DNA of 64,000 nucleotides from Thermoplasmata archaeon (GTDB lineage: Archaea > Thermoplasmatota > Thermoplasmata > Lutacidiplasmatales > UBA184), in contig JAJZYB010000001.1 of the NCBI GenBank assembly GCA_021806135.1, positions 62,001-126,000 of the forward strand, read 5' to 3'. The notes under the pieces were generated by a model. It saw only the letters and a program-made list of their open reading frames with translations. It did not search any database and was not told where the DNA came from. Below are positions 37,430 through 46,975 of the stretch, piece after piece (positions within the stretch are counted from its first letter, which is position 1; every line of letters begins with the position of its first letter). Position numbers and translations under genes: made by a program.

Positions 37430-38526
37430 ACCTACGGCGGGTCTATCTGAGCTTCCAGACGCTGGCCCGGACCTATCTCCGCAACCGGGTGGGGCTCTTC
37501 TTCGCCCTGGTCTTCCCGGTGATCCTCATCCTGCTCTTCGGAGCCATCTTCTCGAACAGCGGCCCCACGACCACCGCCTTGGACGTCCAGAACCTGGACC
37601 ATCAGTCGCCCGACAGCCGGAACTTCACCGCCCTGTTGAACCAGACCGGGGTCCTCTCCCTGACCTTCGTCAGCCCGGGGGTGGGGAACCTCTCCGCCTA
37701 CCTGGCCGGTCAAGGGGGCACGCCGGGGATCGTCATCCCGGCTGGATTCCAGGCGAACCTGAGCCGGGACCAGCCCGTCCGCGTCCTGGTCTACACCAAC
37801 CCCACCGACGGCTCCCAGAGCGGGATCGTGGAAGGAGCGGTCCAGGGCGCCATCAACGGGATGAACCTGGAGAAGGCGGGCGGGAGGCCTTACGTCTTCC
37901 TGGTGGGGTTGAACGTGGGAAGCACCGTCTACACCTACATCGATTATCTGATCCCGGGGCTCATCGGGTTCTCCATCCTCACCAGCCCGATGTTCTCGGT
38001 GGTGAACATCGCCTCCGAGTACAAGAAGGAAAAGATCTTCCGGCAGCTCTCCCTCACCCCGTTGACCCGCGGGGAATGGCTGGTCTCCGCCATCCTCTGG
38101 TTCATCGTCCTCACGGCCATCTCCGCCTTCCTCATGATCGGCATCGGTCAGGGGCTCTTCCACGCCCACGTGGGGTTCACCCTGCTCCTCCTCCCCTTCC
38201 TGGTCATCGGTCCCGCGCTCTTCGTTTCCCTGGGGCTCCTCGCCGGTTCCAGCGCGAAGGACCCGGAGAGTGCCGCCGTGGTCGGGAACCTCATCACCTT
38301 CCCGATGATGTTCCTCGCCGGGACCTTCTTCCCGGTCTCCGAGTTCCCCCCGTGGCTCGCAGCGGTGGCGCACGTCCTCCCGCTCTACTACGTCATCGAG
38401 GGAATGAACAACGCCCTCCTCTACGGGAACGTCGTCGCCTCCCTGGAAGACCTCCTGGTGGTGACCGTGCTCACCGCCATCTTCTTCACGGCCGCCATCC
38501 GGGCGTTCCGCTGGCGCGAGAAATGA
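37426..38526 (+). CDS. ABC-2 type permease
   Basis: N-terminal LARTYLRNRVGLFFALVFPVILILLFGAIF, C-terminal hydrophobic block; ATGA overlap with the ATPase gene. Confidence 0.92.
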   Translation: MNLRRVYLSFQTLARTYLRNRVGLFFALVFPVILILLFGAIFSNSGPTTTALDVQNLDHQSPDSRNFTALLNQTGVLSLTFVSPGVGNLSAYLAGQGGTPGIVIPAGFQANLSRDQPVRVLVYTNPTDGSQSGIVEGAVQGAINGMNLEKAGGRPYVFLVGLNVGSTVYTYIDYLIPGLIGFSILTSPMFSVVNIASEYKKEKIFRQLSLTPLTRGEWLVSAILWFIVLTAISAFLMIGIGQGLFHAHVGFTLLLLPFLVIGPALFVSLGLLAGSSAKDPESAAVVGNLITFPMMFLAGTFFPVSEFPPWLAAVAHVLPLYYVIEGMNNALLYGNVVASLEDLLVVTVLTAIFFTAAIRAFRWREK

Positions 38527-38530
38527 CCGT

Positions 38531-40381
38531 TCAGCGGACCCCGGCAAGAACGAGGGTCCCCGCCAGCAGGAGCAGCAACAGGCTCGTGGGGAAGTAGACC
38601 CCGAAGAGGAGGAAGCTGTCGGCGAGCGAGGTCATGATCCGTTCGGTGGTCCCGGGCCCGAGGACCTTCACATGGGGGACCCGGGCCCCCCCCGTGGCCG
38701 CCCGGGCGGGCATGAGGTCGCCGATGGCCCGGGGGACCGTCTCGGCCAGGTCCCCGAGCAGAGCGGCGAGACCCCGACGCTCCCCCAGGGTGTTGAGCCC
38801 TCCCCGGACCTCGTGTACCACGTGGTTGTCCGTGGTGAGGACCTCCGCCTCGTCCACCAGGCCCTTCAACGAGGCGAGGAGCGGCGCCCGGAGGCCTTTC
38901 AACAGGTTGTTCGCGTCGAACAGGCAATACGCGGTCCGTTGCCCGGCGGCCTCCACCACCAACACCTGGAGCCCCGCTCCGGCGATCCCATCCTCCTCCG
39001 GGGTGAAGTTCCCCTTCCGGGCGTACCCGATACGGAGGAGACCCTCCCGGGTCTCCGCCCGGGCCCGGCGCAGGCTCTCCCGTGCATCCTCCAGCAGTTG
39101 GAACCCCCGGGGAGACCCGAAGGGGATGTCCCCCTGGCGTTCCACGAAGGAGTTGTGAGCGTCCAGGACCAGGGCATCCCTGAACCCCGCCCGAACGGCC
39201 TCCTCCCTAAGCATCTCGGCGAGCGCGTAGTCGATGTCGTCGGTGGGCTCGGGAGCCTGGGTGATCAGCAGGACGACCCCTTCGCCCAGACACTGAGCAC
39301 GGACGAGGGAGCCCGTACGGCCGGAGACGAGAGGGGAGGCCCGATCCGCTCCGGCGCTCAGGCGGGAAAGGAGCTCTGCGCTGGCGCGGAACACCTTCCC
39401 CAACTCCGCCGAGCTGGGCACATCCTGGTCGTGGTTGGAGGGAGAGTGGGGGACCATGAGGTCAAGCTCGGCCGGGGCGTGGAGGGCCACCGCGAGCTTC
39501 GAGGGCAGGTCGCTGGAGCCCAAGGCCGCGAACGGACCGGGGTGGACCGAGGGAGCGAGCACCACCAGGGGGGTTCGTGACTCCCGGAAGAAGGCCAGCA
39601 TCCCGAGGGTGAGGCTCTCCTCCGTGGAGATGTTCTCGAAGAACCGCTCCAGGGTCTCCTGTCCCTCCGCCTCCCGGCGGTTCATGTGCGCCATCAACGG
39701 CCGGAGGAGGCTCACGCCCCCCTGCCCGAATTCCCGGGCCATGGGTCGGTTGGTGACCCACAGTACGCTCTGGGCGGCAGCAAGGGCAAGGAGGAGGAGG
39801 AGGAGTGCCACCAGGAGCTCCTTAAGGGAGGTCCCCAGGAGGGCAAAGGTCCCCAGGAAGCCGAGCAACGGGGTCACGAGAGCGACCCCCAGCGCGTAGC
39901 TCTCCCGTCGGTCCAGGAGGGGATCCAGGACGATCAGGCGGAACCAGAAACCCACCGAAAACGTCAGGAGCAAGGTCCCCTCGAGGGGTAGCGCGGTGGT
40001 GAGGAGGGATCCCAGCCTCCAGAGCAGGAGGACCCCCACCAGAAGGGCCGCGCTGGTCAGCGAGAGGAAGAGCGAACGGCGGAGGGTGACCCCAGCTCTG
40101 GCCCCTCTCGAGAGCCCGACCGAGAGCAGAGCTCCCACCCCGAGCGGGACCAGGAAAAGGGACCAGCCGGCCAGGAACCCCTCCACCCAGCCACCGGGGA
40201 GCGTGGGCCAGTGCTGGGGAGGAGCGAAGGCGAGCCCGGCCAGGAGCGCGGAGAGCCCGGCCACGGCCAGGGCACTGAGCGGAGCGGAAGGAGCATGGAA
40301 CCGGATCCGGCTGGTGCGCCGGTGCGGATTGTACACCTTCCGTCCGGGATCCGCGGGACGGTCACCGGGAGGGCCGGACAC
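38531..40381 (-). CDS. DUF2070 family membrane protein
   Basis: N-terminal TM array, then VVLAPSVHPGPFAALGSSDLPSKLA and VLDAHNS, as remembered for archaeal DUF2070; true start may be downstream. Confidence 0.78.
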   Translation of the reverse strand: MSGPPGDRPADPGRKVYNPHRRTSRIRFHAPSAPLSALAVAGLSALLAGLAFAPPQHWPTLPGGWVEGFLAGWSLFLVPLGVGALLSVGLSRGARAGVTLRRSLFLSLTSAALLVGVLLLWRLGSLLTTALPLEGTLLLTFSVGFWFRLIVLDPLLDRRESYALGVALVTPLLGFLGTFALLGTSLKELLVALLLLLLALAAAQSVLWVTNRPMAREFGQGGVSLLRPLMAHMNRREAEGQETLERFFENISTEESLTLGMLAFFRESRTPLVVLAPSVHPGPFAALGSSDLPSKLAVALHAPAELDLMVPHSPSNHDQDVPSSAELGKVFRASAELLSRLSAGADRASPLVSGRTGSLVRAQCLGEGVVLLITQAPEPTDDIDYALAEMLREEAVRAGFRDALVLDAHNSFVERQGDIPFGSPRGFQLLEDARESLRRARAETREGLLRIGYARKGNFTPEEDGIAGAGLQVLVVEAAGQRTAYCLFDANNLLKGLRAPLLASLKGLVDEAEVLTTDNHVVHEVRGGLNTLGERRGLAALLGDLAETVPRAIGDLMPARAATGGARVPHVKVLGPGTTERIMTSLADSFLLFGVYFPTSLLLLLLAGTLVLAGVR

Positions 40382-41159
40382 GGTGGCGGTTCACCTCCTC
40401 GATGATGGGCCTGAGCGCATCCTCGCCCCCTTCCTCCACCACGGTCCCCGTCACCAGGACCTGGGCCCCGGCCCCCAAGAGCGCGCGGGCCTGATCGGCC
40501 CGACGGATCCCTCCTCCCACCAGGAGGGGGACCTGAAGGACCTGGTGGACGGCCTGGACGAGGGATGGGGGCACCGGCTCGGCGGCTCCTGAACCGGCCT
40601 CCAGGTAGACCAACTGCATCCCCAGGTACTCCGCGGCGAGCGCCCATCCCGCCGCCACCTCCGGCGCCTCGCGGGACAGCACGTCCGCCTCGCCCACCTC
40701 CCCCACCTTCATCCCGGGGGCCACCACGAGGTAGCCAAGGGAGATGGGCTCGAGGGCAAGACGCCGGATGGCCAGCGAGGTCGCCGCATGGGTCCGTACG
40801 ACCCAGCGCAGGTTACGGGAATTCAGCAGGCTCATCCAGAGGATGGCGTCCGCTTCCGGGGTCACTGACTCTGCCCCCTGGGGGAAGATCACCACCGGGA
40901 CCCGCGTGGACGCATGGATGGAGCGGGCCGCCTCCGACATCCCTTCCGGCCGGATCCCCGTCGAACCCCCGAGCAGGATGAGGTGGGTCCCCAACTCCTC
41001 GGCGCGCCGGGCCAGCTCTCCCGCTCGGCTCCCGGGGGTCTTGTCGGGGTCGAGGAGGGTGAAATGGAGCGGGCCCCCCTCCAGCTGGCGTTTGAGCCAG
41101 GGCAGGAGAGGCCGGAAGGGAGAGGGCCTCGCGCTCCTCTGGGGCCGGGGCTCGCTCAT
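40362..41159 (-). CDS. Geranylgeranylglyceryl phosphate synthase
   Basis: LLDPDKTPG, LILLGGSTGI, YLEAGSGAAEPVP, VGGGIRRADQARALLGAGAQVLVTGT. Confidence 0.92.
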   Translation of the reverse strand: MSEPRPQRSARPSPFRPLLPWLKRQLEGGPLHFTLLDPDKTPGSRAGELARRAEELGTHLILLGGSTGIRPEGMSEAARSIHASTRVPVVIFPQGAESVTPEADAILWMSLLNSRNLRWVVRTHAATSLAIRRLALEPISLGYLVVAPGMKVGEVGEADVLSREAPEVAAGWALAAEYLGMQLVYLEAGSGAAEPVPPSLVQAVHQVLQVPLLVGGGIRRADQARALLGAGAQVLVTGTVVEEGGEDALRPIIEEVNRHRVRPSR

Positions 41160-42031
41160 CGAAGCGCGGCCCCCAGGAAGGCGGCCAGGGCCAGGACCAT
41201 GGCGAGCTTGGAGCGGGTCTGCCCTGCATGGAGCTTTTGAGGGAGGTCGAGAACGGACCAGACGAACACGGCGTCGCTGGCCGCCACGAAGAGCAGATAG
41301 ATAACAAAGGCGGGCGTTCCCCGCGGTAGGAAGGTCACGAGGGGGAGCGGGCTCAGCAGCAAGGCGATGCCCACCGCCGCCCGGGCGGCGGCGCTCGCCG
41401 CGGCCATGCCCCTGCGCTGGGGGAGGGTTCGCCGGCTGAGGTCGCCTCCGGCGTCCTCCATGTCCTTGATGATCTCCCGCGAGAGCGTCGCGAACATGGC
41501 CATGCCCAGGAGAGGAAGGGCCAGGATCGGACGACCCACGACCGCCCCCCCGAAGAGGAAGACCAACCCGGTGAGAAAAGCCACGGTGAGGTTCCCCGAC
41601 AGGCCCCGTGCCTTGGTGAGACCCTCGTAGGAGAGCAGGAGCCCAACGGCGAGCGCCCAAAGACCCAGGGGAAGGAAACCTCCCACCAGGAGAGGGGTCC
41701 CGGGGGAGAAGACCCCGGCGCTGAGCAAGGGGAGGGGGGAGAGCACGAAGAGGAAAAGGAGCGTCCGGAGCCCTCCCGCCGGGGAGATCGCGCCCGAGGC
41801 CAGCGGACGGTCGGGGTGGTTGATCCGGTCCTCTTCCCGGTCACGGTAGTCGTTCAGCACGTTGCCGGCGGAGGTGACCAGGAACGTGGTCAGCCCGGCC
41901 AGGACCAGGACGAGCAGGGGCCCCGGTCCGGCCAGCCCGCTCACCCCGGTGACGGCGTACCCCCCGATCACCGTCCCCACCCACCCGATTAGGGCGTTGC
42001 CCGGCCGCAGCAGGCGGAGGTAGGGGTTCAC
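41156..42031 (-). CDS. Digeranylgeranylglyceryl phosphate synthase (UbiA family)
   Basis: RPGNALIGWVGTVIGG, NVLNDYRDREEDRINHPDRPLASG. Confidence 0.92.
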   Translation of the reverse strand: MNPYLRLLRPGNALIGWVGTVIGGYAVTGVSGLAGPGPLLVLVLAGLTTFLVTSAGNVLNDYRDREEDRINHPDRPLASGAISPAGGLRTLLFLFVLSPLPLLSAGVFSPGTPLLVGGFLPLGLWALAVGLLLSYEGLTKARGLSGNLTVAFLTGLVFLFGGAVVGRPILALPLLGMAMFATLSREIIKDMEDAGGDLSRRTLPQRRGMAAASAAARAAVGIALLLSPLPLVTFLPRGTPAFVIYLLFVAASDAVFVWSVLDLPQKLHAGQTRSKLAMVLALAAFLGAALR

Positions 42032-42130
42032 GGTGGGTTCCGGACCTTAGGCCCGGGGCATAATCCTTTACCTGCTTAACCGACAAACAGCTTCCGGGGA
42101 GGCTTATCTGCCCGGCCCCGTCCGAGCGGC

Positions 42131-43459
42131 GTGGCGGCCCTCCCTCCCGTCTCCCGGCGACGGTTGGACAATGGGTTGACGGTCCTGCTCTACCCCCGTC
42201 CGGCCTCCCCGGTGGTCTCGGTCTGGATGTGGCACCGGGTCGGCTCCAAGAACGAGCCCCGGGGAAGCACCGGCGCGGCCCACTGGCTCGAGCACATGCT
42301 GTTCAAAGGGTCCACCCACTACCCGCGGGGGGCCGTGGACCGGGCCATCCTCGGCGTGGGAGGGATCCTCAACGCCTTCACGGATAGCGACTTCACCGCC
42401 TACTTCTCCACGGTCCCCCGCGAATACGTGGACCTTACCCTCGCCATCGAGGGCGACCGGTTCCTGGGGGCCACGCTGCCCGAACCGGAGATCGACCGCG
42501 AGCGTTCGGTGGTCCTCTCCGAGCGGGAGGGGAACGAGAACCACCCGGAGTTCCGCACCGAGGAGGAGCTCTACGCAGTGGCCTTCCGCCGTCATCCATA
42601 CCGATGGGACGCGTTGGGATACCTCGAGGACATCCAGGGGATGCACCGGGAGAACCTCCGGTCCTTCTACGAACGATTCTACGGGCCCCGGAACGCCTGC
42701 CTGGTCGTCAGCGGAGGGTTCGAGCCCCGCGCGCTCCTTCCGACCATCGCCCGACGCTTCGGTCGGCTCCGGCGCGAGGTCGAAGGTACGACGATCCTGG
42801 AACACGAGCCCCCGCAACGCGGGCGCCGCGAGTCCACGATCCAGGGGCCCGGTTCCACCCCCCTCGTCCGTCTTGGCTGGCGTGCTCCCGACGCCAGGGG
42901 CTCCGAAGTGCCGGCCCTCCTTCTGCTGGACCTCCTGCTCGGCGGGGAGACCGCCTTCTACCCGACCGGTGGTTCCCGGTTCGAGGAACGGGAGCATCCC
43001 ACCTCCCTCCTCTACCAGGGGCTCGTGGACGAGGGCCTCGCCACCCGGGCGGGATCGAGCTACAGTCCCCGGGTGGACCCTGGGCTGTTCACCATCTCCG
43101 CCCAGGCAGCGCCCGGGCGCAGTTCGGAGGAACTGGTGGCCGCCGTCGAGCGCATCACCCGTTCCCTCGGGACCACGCTCGTCTCCGCCGACGAGATCCG
43201 GCGTCTCCGCCGGCGGTTGCTTCGAGGAAAGACCCTCTCGTGGGAAGGCGCGACCGGAAGCGCCTTCCGGCTGGGCTTCTTCTGGGCCCTGGGAGACCTG
43301 ACCCTCGAACCCCGGCTCTTCTCGGAGGCCCTTCGGGTGACCCCCCAGCGCCTTAAGGAGGCGGCGTCCGGGCTCTTCCAGGACCGGGCGCTGAGCGTGG
43401 TCCGCTTCGAAGTGGACCCGGTGGACCGGCCCGGCCGGGGCGGACCGGAGGGACCATGA
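42131..43459 (+). CDS. M16 zinc peptidase, catalytic subunit
   Basis: HWLEHMLFKG (HxxEH), LSEREGNENHPE; GTG start. Confidence 0.92.
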   Translation: MAALPPVSRRRLDNGLTVLLYPRPASPVVSVWMWHRVGSKNEPRGSTGAAHWLEHMLFKGSTHYPRGAVDRAILGVGGILNAFTDSDFTAYFSTVPREYVDLTLAIEGDRFLGATLPEPEIDRERSVVLSEREGNENHPEFRTEEELYAVAFRRHPYRWDALGYLEDIQGMHRENLRSFYERFYGPRNACLVVSGGFEPRALLPTIARRFGRLRREVEGTTILEHEPPQRGRRESTIQGPGSTPLVRLGWRAPDARGSEVPALLLLDLLLGGETAFYPTGGSRFEEREHPTSLLYQGLVDEGLATRAGSSYSPRVDPGLFTISAQAAPGRSSEELVAAVERITRSLGTTLVSADEIRRLRRRLLRGKTLSWEGATGSAFRLGFFWALGDLTLEPRLFSEALRVTPQRLKEAASGLFQDRALSVVRFEVDPVDRPGRGGPEGP

Positions 43460-44784
43460 GGAGGACCGTTCCCTCTCCCCCGCACGACCCGCGGACCTTG
43501 AGCCGGCGAACGCTCCGAAACGGGCTGCCCGTGGTCCTGCAGCCAGCTCCTCCTGGCTCCGTCACCATGGCCGCCACCTGGATCACGGAAGGAGGGACGG
43601 CCCGCGACCCTCCGGGGGGGGAGGGGATGTCGATGGCCCTCGCCCAGCTCCTCTTGGCCGGCACGCGGAGCTTGGACAAGCGTGCCTTCGCGCGCGCCCT
43701 GGACGAGTGCGCGGGCAGCCTGGGGTGCGAGCCGAGCTGGGAGGCCCTCGAGGTCCACGCGAGTGGGCCGGCGGGTTCTGAGGCCCGGCTGCTCGGACTC
43801 ATGGCCGAGGTGGTCTCCTCTCCCCGGTTGGACGCCGGGGAATTGGCCCGCGTGATCCGGCAGCAGGAGGAAGCGCTCCTGAGGCAACGCTCCCAACCGG
43901 AAGAGCGCGCCGAACGCGCCCTTCTGGAGGCCGTGTTCCCCCGGGGCCACCCCTACCGCCGGAACCCCCTGGGGAAGGCCCCTCTCCTCCCCACCCTGAC
44001 CCGCGACGCCCTCGAGCAGTTCCATCAGCACTACCTCCCCACCCGGGGCGGACGGCTGGTCATCACCTCTCCCCGTCCCCTCCGAGCGCTCTGGCCACTG
44101 CTGGAGAGGACCTTCGGGGGATTGGAGCTGCGCTCCGGGCCTTCCCCTCCCCCTTCCGTCCCCCCAGTCCCGGGAGCGACCACGGGACCGGTCTACGTCC
44201 CCTTGGCGGGGACCGTCCAGGTGGAGGTCCTGGTCGGGCGGGCGGTGCCCCCGCGCGACCATCCGGACTTCCCGGCTCTTTACCTCGCGAACGAGATCCT
44301 CGGGGCCCGGCCCACCATCTCCCGGCTCTTCCAGGTGGTCCGGGAGCGTCGGGGATTCACCTATGGGGTGGGAAGCGAGCTGGAGTGCCTGAGATGGGGC
44401 GGGCTCTTCACCGCCCAAGCAGGAACGGATCTCAAGCACCGCAAGGTGGTGGAGGATCTGCTTTGCCGTGAGCTGCGGAGGCTCGCGGAGGGCTCGCTCC
44501 GGACCCGGGAGCTCGATGCCATCCGGGAGAGCCTCCTCGGGAGCCTCCCCTTGCTCTGGGAGTCTGCGCGCCAGGCACATGGAATGGCCCTGACGGTGGC
44601 CTACTTCGACCTCCCGACCGACCACTACTGGCGCTGGCCGGAGACCCTGAGGGCCATCTCCCCGGAGGAGGTGACCCGGGTGGCGAGGCGGCGGCTGGTC
44701 GGCCCCGGGCCACCCTTCGTGGTGGCGAGCGGGCCGCCCCTCCCTCCTCCCCCCGGATCGGGGCGTGCCCCCCGGTCCGGGTGA
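43456..44784 (+). CDS. M16 family peptidase, non-catalytic partner
   Basis: M16-like fold sequence but HxxEH replaced by GMSMALAQLLLAG; 4-bp overlap with the upstream gene. Confidence 0.88.
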   Translation: MRRTVPSPPHDPRTLSRRTLRNGLPVVLQPAPPGSVTMAATWITEGGTARDPPGGEGMSMALAQLLLAGTRSLDKRAFARALDECAGSLGCEPSWEALEVHASGPAGSEARLLGLMAEVVSSPRLDAGELARVIRQQEEALLRQRSQPEERAERALLEAVFPRGHPYRRNPLGKAPLLPTLTRDALEQFHQHYLPTRGGRLVITSPRPLRALWPLLERTFGGLELRSGPSPPPSVPPVPGATTGPVYVPLAGTVQVEVLVGRAVPPRDHPDFPALYLANEILGARPTISRLFQVVRERRGFTYGVGSELECLRWGGLFTAQAGTDLKHRKVVEDLLCRELRRLAEGSLRTRELDAIRESLLGSLPLLWESARQAHGMALTVAYFDLPTDHYWRWPETLRAISPEEVTRVARRRLVGPGPPFVVASGPPLPPPPGSGRAPRSG

Positions 44785-44912
44785 GCACCGGGGCGAGCCG
44801 ACCGGGGATTACCCCCCCTCGGGCCGGACGGTGGATCGGGGAAGATCCCAGGGTCTAGGCGGCGCCCCTCGGCGGGGCAACGCCTAAATAGCACACACCC
44901 ATGCGCATCCAT

Positions 44913-45179
44913 ATGCCGGGAAGGGGAAATCGTGGCCTGAGCGAGGAAGCGATGCTGCGCAAGAACATCACCATCACACGGGAGGAGAACGAGTTTCTGG
45001 AACGGCACCCCGAGATCAATCAGAGCGCCCTGTTCCGGCAGGTGGTGGACACCCTCATGACCACGGAGAAGGCCCCGCGCTACTCCGCCGTCCGGGACCT
45101 CCGCCTGGGAAAGACGGTCTACAAGAGCGGCGCGTTCCTCTACCGTCCCAAGTCCGCGGAGCGGAAGGCCCGGGACTGA
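44913..45179 (+). CDS. Small RHH-like protein
   Basis: MLRKNITITREENEFLERHPEINQSALFRQVVDTLM resembles ribbon-helix-helix; TATA ctaaatag gives a leaderless ATG at 44913. Confidence 0.6.
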   Translation: MPGRGNRGLSEEAMLRKNITITREENEFLERHPEINQSALFRQVVDTLMTTEKAPRYSAVRDLRLGKTVYKSGAFLYRPKSAERKARD

Positions 45180-45216
45180 AGGGACCGCGGCAGCCCTGGC
45201 CGGGCCCCCACCGGTC

Positions 45217-46044
45217 CTAGGACCGGGGGGGACGCGTCCCCAACCCCGGGTCGCGCCTCGATAAGGAAGCCTCCGACCACACAGGGACCGTCAACCGACC
45301 CGGGGGGGAGGAAGGGGAACGAGCATACAGGATCCCTTGGACCCCGGGGGTCTGTCGAAGGAGCTCCTCCCACATTCCGGCGTCCAGCCCGGCAACGTGA
45401 TGATCCGGGACCAGGTGGCCCACCGCGACCTTCCGGTGGCGTACCACCTCCCGGAAACGGGGCACGTAGTGTCCCCCTCCCACCCCCACCACGATCGGAC
45501 CCTCTCGTGCCGGTTCCCCGTCCAGCTCACGGAGCGTCGTCGCGAGGGCCCGGTGCACCCGGGGATCCTCCCAGACGGTCGGTGAGCTTCCCGCCTCCAG
45601 GAAGAAGGAAGGGACCGACAGGAGCGGGCCGTGGTGGGTGGACTCAAAGGTCCCCGGGATCCCGAGGTCGTGGCCGTGCTCGTGGAGCCGCAGGAACGCC
45701 TCGGTCAGCAGGCGGGCCGGCACCGGAGTGAGGTGCCGGGGCAGACCCCCCAACCGCGCCTCGGACCCCAGGTTGCCGATCGGATGGACGGTGAGCGCCG
45801 GAAGCCCGCGCTCACTGCGGTGCACGGACGGGAAGATCACGCCCTCGAGCCGCGGGCCCAACGTGCCGGTGAGGTCGGCGGACAAGGAGAGGTCCTCCAG
45901 ATGGAGTCCCGGCCGACGGAGAAGGTACAAGCCCTTCCCGAGGTCCCGGACCGTCGTGCCGGCCACATGGTCCCCGGAAGGTTCCCCGTGTCCAAGGCAC
46001 CCGGCCACTCCGCGGGCCACCGGATCGCTCTCGGATATGACCAC
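45217..46044 (-). CDS. dtdA: D-aminoacyl-tRNA deacylase, archaeal DTD2 type
   Basis: VVISESDPVA, LTVHPIGNLG, FESTHHGPLLSVPSFFLEAGSS, VGVGGGHYVPRF; start uncertain. Confidence 0.88.
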   Translation of the reverse strand: MVISESDPVARGVAGCLGHGEPSGDHVAGTTVRDLGKGLYLLRRPGLHLEDLSLSADLTGTLGPRLEGVIFPSVHRSERGLPALTVHPIGNLGSEARLGGLPRHLTPVPARLLTEAFLRLHEHGHDLGIPGTFESTHHGPLLSVPSFFLEAGSSPTVWEDPRVHRALATTLRELDGEPAREGPIVVGVGGGHYVPRFREVVRHRKVAVGHLVPDHHVAGLDAGMWEELLRQTPGVQGILYARSPSSPPGRLTVPVWSEASLSRRDPGLGTRPPRS

Positions 46045-46290
46045 CAGCTTCAGGTCCGCACCTTCCCTGGGGTCCCCGAAGCTCGCAGGGGAACGACGGG
46101 ACCTCCTTCCCGCTGGAGGTTTCCCGGCGGATGAGCCTTCGTCGCGAAAGGGAGGGAAGGGCCCGGGCCGGTTAGACGACAGGAGGATCCCCTTCCACGG
46201 TCCGGGTCCGTGAGAGAACCGGCAATCTGACTGGCCCATTATGTAGCCAGTCGGCTCCCCGGGCCAGACCCGGGGAGGAGGGGGAGGCGT

Positions 46291-46593
46291 ATGCAAAGCA
46301 AGGATGCCTATACTGCACTGGCGATCGCCGCCATGGCGGGCGCCCTCGTGTCAGGGATCCTACCCGATCCCTGGGGCACGGTGCTGCCTTTAGTGTTCGT
46401 AGGTGCGCTGATCCTTGCGCTCTACCTCAGGTTCCAGACCCAGACCCGAGCGGGGGGGAACCCTCTGCCCCGTTCGTCCCTCAGGGACGGACCGCCAGCC
46501 GTGGTCGCTGGGGCGAACGACCCCAGCCATCCGGCCGATCCCGCACGAGGGGCGGCCGGGGCCACTCAGTCCGCAGGCGACCGGGAAGTATAA
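46291..46593 (+). CDS. Small membrane protein, two predicted TM segments
   Basis: AYTALAIAAMAGALVSGIL and TVLPLVFVGALILALYL, followed by a disordered tail. Confidence 0.55.
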   Translation: MQSKDAYTALAIAAMAGALVSGILPDPWGTVLPLVFVGALILALYLRFQTQTRAGGNPLPRSSLRDGPPAVVAGANDPSHPADPARGAAGATQSAGDREV

Positions 46594-46680
46594 GACACGG
46601 GCTCGCCTCCCTCAGGACGGGTCTTCCGGCGTCGGCAGAGGGAGACGCTCTACGGCGTCTGGGGGCCCGAGAGGCGGACG

Positions 46681-46911
46681 ATGAAGTGTGACGGATGTGG
46701 AGCGGACCTGGCGGAAGGCTCGAAGCGGTGCCCCTCGTGTGGGCACGAGGTGGGGCTCGGTCACCGGGTCGGGGAGACCTCGGAGCGGGTCGCCAAGGAG
46801 ACCGGCGAGGTCATCGGAAAGGTGGGGAAAGGGGTCTGGTCCGGCGCCAAAGGCTTCGGGAAGGGCCTCAAGAAGGGATTCAGCGGCTCCGACGACGAAA
46901 AGAAGGATTAG
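46681..46911 (+). CDS. Zinc-ribbon protein with Gly/Lys-rich amphipathic tail
   Basis: MKCDGCGADLAEGSKRCPSCGHEV, then VGKGVWSGAKGFGKGLKKGFSGSDDEKKD. Confidence 0.7.
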   Translation: MKCDGCGADLAEGSKRCPSCGHEVGLGHRVGETSERVAKETGEVIGKVGKGVWSGAKGFGKGLKKGFSGSDDEKKD

Positions 46912-46975
46912 GGGAGGGTCAAGGGCCCGCACCCGGGGAAAGGGGCGAACCTGCCCGTCCACATGCGATCCTGGC

